From NCBI GenBank assembly GCA_003662535.1, contig QMYG01000038.1:1-6056 (forward strand): 6,056 nucleotides of DNA, read 5' to 3'. The notes under the pieces are model-generated. The model saw only the letters and a program-made list of their open reading frames with translations. It searched no databases and was not told the DNA's origin. Positions 4,680-6,056 of this stretch are shown here, piece by piece; position 1 is the stretch's first letter, and the number at the start of each line of letters is the position of its first letter. Made by a program: the position numbers and the translations under genes. The stretch comes from Candidatus Bathyarchaeota archaeon. GTDB taxonomy: Archaea; Thermoproteota; Bathyarchaeia; EX4484-135; B24-G1.

Positions 4680-5903
4680 ATGTTAGGGAAAGAGAAAATT
4701 GAAAGATATTTCGCTGAGAGAGCCAAACGGATGAAGGCCTCCATGATAAGGCAGCTCCTAAGATACGTGGCTGAAATGCCGGACGTGATAAGCTTCGGAG
4801 GGGGGATGCCTGACCCAGCCTCCTTCCCAATAAAGGAGGTCCGCGAAATCGTGGACTACTTGGTTGATGAGCTTGGCCCGACGGTCTTGCAGTATGGGAG
4901 CACGATAGGCAGTTCGACCCTAAGGGCGCAGGTTGTAAAGTTCATGGCTGAGATGGGTATAAAGCTCAGCGGAATAGAGAATGTAATCATAACGACTGGA
5001 AGCCAGCAGGCGCTGGACCTTCTGGCTAGAGTATTCATAGACGCTGGAGACGCAGTAATCGTAGAAAACCCAACATACCTAGCGGCAATAAACGCCTTTT
5101 CGCTCTTCCAGCCGAGGTTCGTAGGCATACCGATGGATGGGGAGGGGATGAGGATAGACCTGCTGGAAGAGGCTCTGAAGAAGCTGAAGAGCGAGGGGAG
5201 GAGGGTTAAGTTCGTCTACCTAATTCCCACATGCCAGAACCCGACGGGCATATCGATGAGCATGGAGAGGCGGAAGTGGCTTCTGGAGCTTGCAAGCCAA
5301 TACGACCTGCTCGTCGTCGAGGACGACCCCTACAGCCACATACTCTTCAAGCCTACGGAGTTCAAGCGGCTGAAGGCGATGGACGAGGAGGGCAGGGTCA
5401 TCTACATGGGGACGTTCAGCAAGATAATCAGCCCAGGCCTTAGGGTCGGGTGGATGGCCGCCGAACAGCCGATAATAGACAAGATGGAAATCGCAAAGCA
5501 GGCCATAGACCTGTGCACGTCGCCATTCACGCAGCTCATAGCCGCTGAAATCCTGCGGCGTGGAATACTCAAAACGCACATACCGAGAATCACAAAAATC
5601 TACAAGGAGAAGTGCCAGCTGATGCTGGAAAGCCTAGAAGAGTTCTTCCCGGAAAACTGCGACTGGAGCAGGCCCGTCGGAGGCTTCTTCATCTTCGTCT
5701 ACCTACAGCAAGGGGTAGACGCAGACGCCATGCTGGATAAAGCATTAGAGCGTAAGGTTGCGTATGTCCCCGGAAAACACTTCCACGTCGGAGGCGGGGG
5801 AGAAAACACGCTGAGGCTAAGCTACAGCTACGCAAAGCCAGAGCTAATCCGCGAGGGCATAAGAAGGCTGGGAGAAGTGGTGCGGGAATTCAGCGGAACC
5901 TAG
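4680..5903 (+). CDS. PLP-dependent aminotransferase, LysN/2-aminoadipate type
   Basis: A 407-residue fold-type I aminotransferase of the class I/II family, cytoplasmic and probably dimeric. Its N-terminus (SFGGGMPDPASFP, 38-50; LQYGSTIGSSTLR, 70-82) is typical of the LysN/kynurenine-aminotransferase II subgroup. PLP-site residues seen: TTGSQQALD (105-113), N187 in CQNPTG, D215 and Y218 in EDDPY, Schiff-base lysine K248 in GTFSKIISPGLRVGW, and R379 in NTLRLSYS for the substrate carboxylate. Relatives transaminate 2-aminoadipate in the alpha-aminoadipate lysine pathway, or branched-chain and aromatic amino acids; the substrate cannot be told here because no pathway neighbours are present. Length fits the roughly 400-residue family. 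ATG 4680 is preferred on the AGGTG site and homologue length; GTG 4632 is the alternative. The gene has its own promoter and a long structured leader, and ends 5 bp from a convergent gene. Confidence 0.93.
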   Translation: MLGKEKIERYFAERAKRMKASMIRQLLRYVAEMPDVISFGGGMPDPASFPIKEVREIVDYLVDELGPTVLQYGSTIGSSTLRAQVVKFMAEMGIKLSGIENVIITTGSQQALDLLARVFIDAGDAVIVENPTYLAAINAFSLFQPRFVGIPMDGEGMRIDLLEEALKKLKSEGRRVKFVYLIPTCQNPTGISMSMERRKWLLELASQYDLLVVEDDPYSHILFKPTEFKRLKAMDEEGRVIYMGTFSKIISPGLRVGWMAAEQPIIDKMEIAKQAIDLCTSPFTQLIAAEILRRGILKTHIPRITKIYKEKCQLMLESLEEFFPENCDWSRPVGGFFIFVYLQQGVDADAMLDKALERKVAYVPGKHFHVGGGGENTLRLSYSYAKPELIREGIRRLGEVVREFSGT

Positions 5904-5908
5904 CGCCG

Positions 5909-6056
5909 TCAGCCTCCGCCAGTGAAGTTGCCCTGCGTGGCGTTCCCGAAAATCTCAGGCACCGTCGTTTTAACGACGGCTCCGGAGCCGCCCTCCACGA
6001 CAACCACTATTTTGGCCTCTTGACCGCTGTATTCCCACCAGACCCAAGCGCAGAGG
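5909..6056 (-). CDS. C-terminal end of an unknown, possibly surface-exposed protein (partial)
   Basis: An open minus-strand frame enters from the right edge and ends at TGA (plus-strand 5909-5911), giving the last 48 residues of a protein whose start is outside the window. The segment reads CAWVWWEYSGQEAKIVVVVE near its beginning, then glycine- and threonine-rich sequence ending FTGGG. The valine-rich stretch looks like a beta strand, and two N-glycosylation sequons (NAT and NFT) occur in the last eleven residues. This would suit an archaeal secreted or cell-surface protein but proves nothing. Codons are GC-rich at third positions, like real genes here, and the 5-bp spacing from the convergent aminotransferase stop fits compact packing. 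I do not recognise a family. Confidence 0.6.
   Translation of the reverse strand, partial: LCAWVWWEYSGQEAKIVVVVEGGSGAVVKTTVPEIFGNATQGNFTGGG
5962..5989. repeat. two abutting palindromes near the right end
   Basis: CCGTCGTTTTAACGACGG (5962-5979) is an 8-bp inverted repeat around a TT centre. GGCTCCGGAGCC (5978-5989) is a perfect 12-bp palindrome sharing its first GG with the first. They lie inside the partial minus-strand frame, coding for the GGSGAVVKTT stretch, and 58 bp past the aminotransferase stop. They could form hairpins at the end of the aminotransferase transcript or be a protein-binding site. No long T tract follows, so a simple terminator is not shown. Confidence 0.75.

Overview
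The window reads as a compact stretch of archaeal chromosome, probably from a thermophilic member of the TACK group. Three things support this. There is a eukaryote-type ribosomal protein eS26 gene, known in TACK and Asgard archaea and eukaryotes but not in bacteria. There is a CDP-alcohol phosphatidyltransferase of the archaetidylinositol-phosphate-synthase type, an archaeal ether-lipid enzyme. Several starts have TATA-like boxes and GGAGGTG-type ribosome binding sites. AGG/AGA and ATA codons are frequent in the right half. An Aigarchaeota-like or Thaumarchaeota-related lineage is my impression only.

Layout, left to right: a DUF1805 protein gene (minus, 6-299); a divergent intergenic region; an archaetidylinositol phosphate synthase-like membrane enzyme (plus, 368-1006); eS26 (minus, 906-1250), which overlaps the lipid gene tail-to-tail by about 100 bp; a short divergent promoter region with a palindromic TATA; a PfkB-family kinase (plus, 1323-2249); a 68-residue zinc-finger-like protein (plus, 2294-2500); a leader of about 120 bp; a complete bacterial-type threonyl-tRNA synthetase (plus, 2620-4524); a 155-bp gap with a promoter and a 13-bp perfect inverted repeat; a PLP-dependent aminotransferase of the LysN/2-aminoadipate type (plus, 4680-5903); and the C-terminal end of a minus-strand gene cut by the right edge (5909-6056).

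Functional links: the kinase, the zinc-finger gene and thrS are co-directional and could share transcripts, although a TATA-like sequence before thrS suggests its own promoter. If the PfkB kinase acted on myo-inositol, it would make the head-group precursor used by the lipid synthase beside it; this is a hypothesis. No mobile element, CRISPR array, tRNA or rRNA was found. This looks like ordinary core-gene territory. The least explained structures are the inverted repeat in the aminotransferase leader, the paired palindromes near the right end, the tail-to-tail gene overlap, and a bacterial-type ThrRS in an archaeal context.
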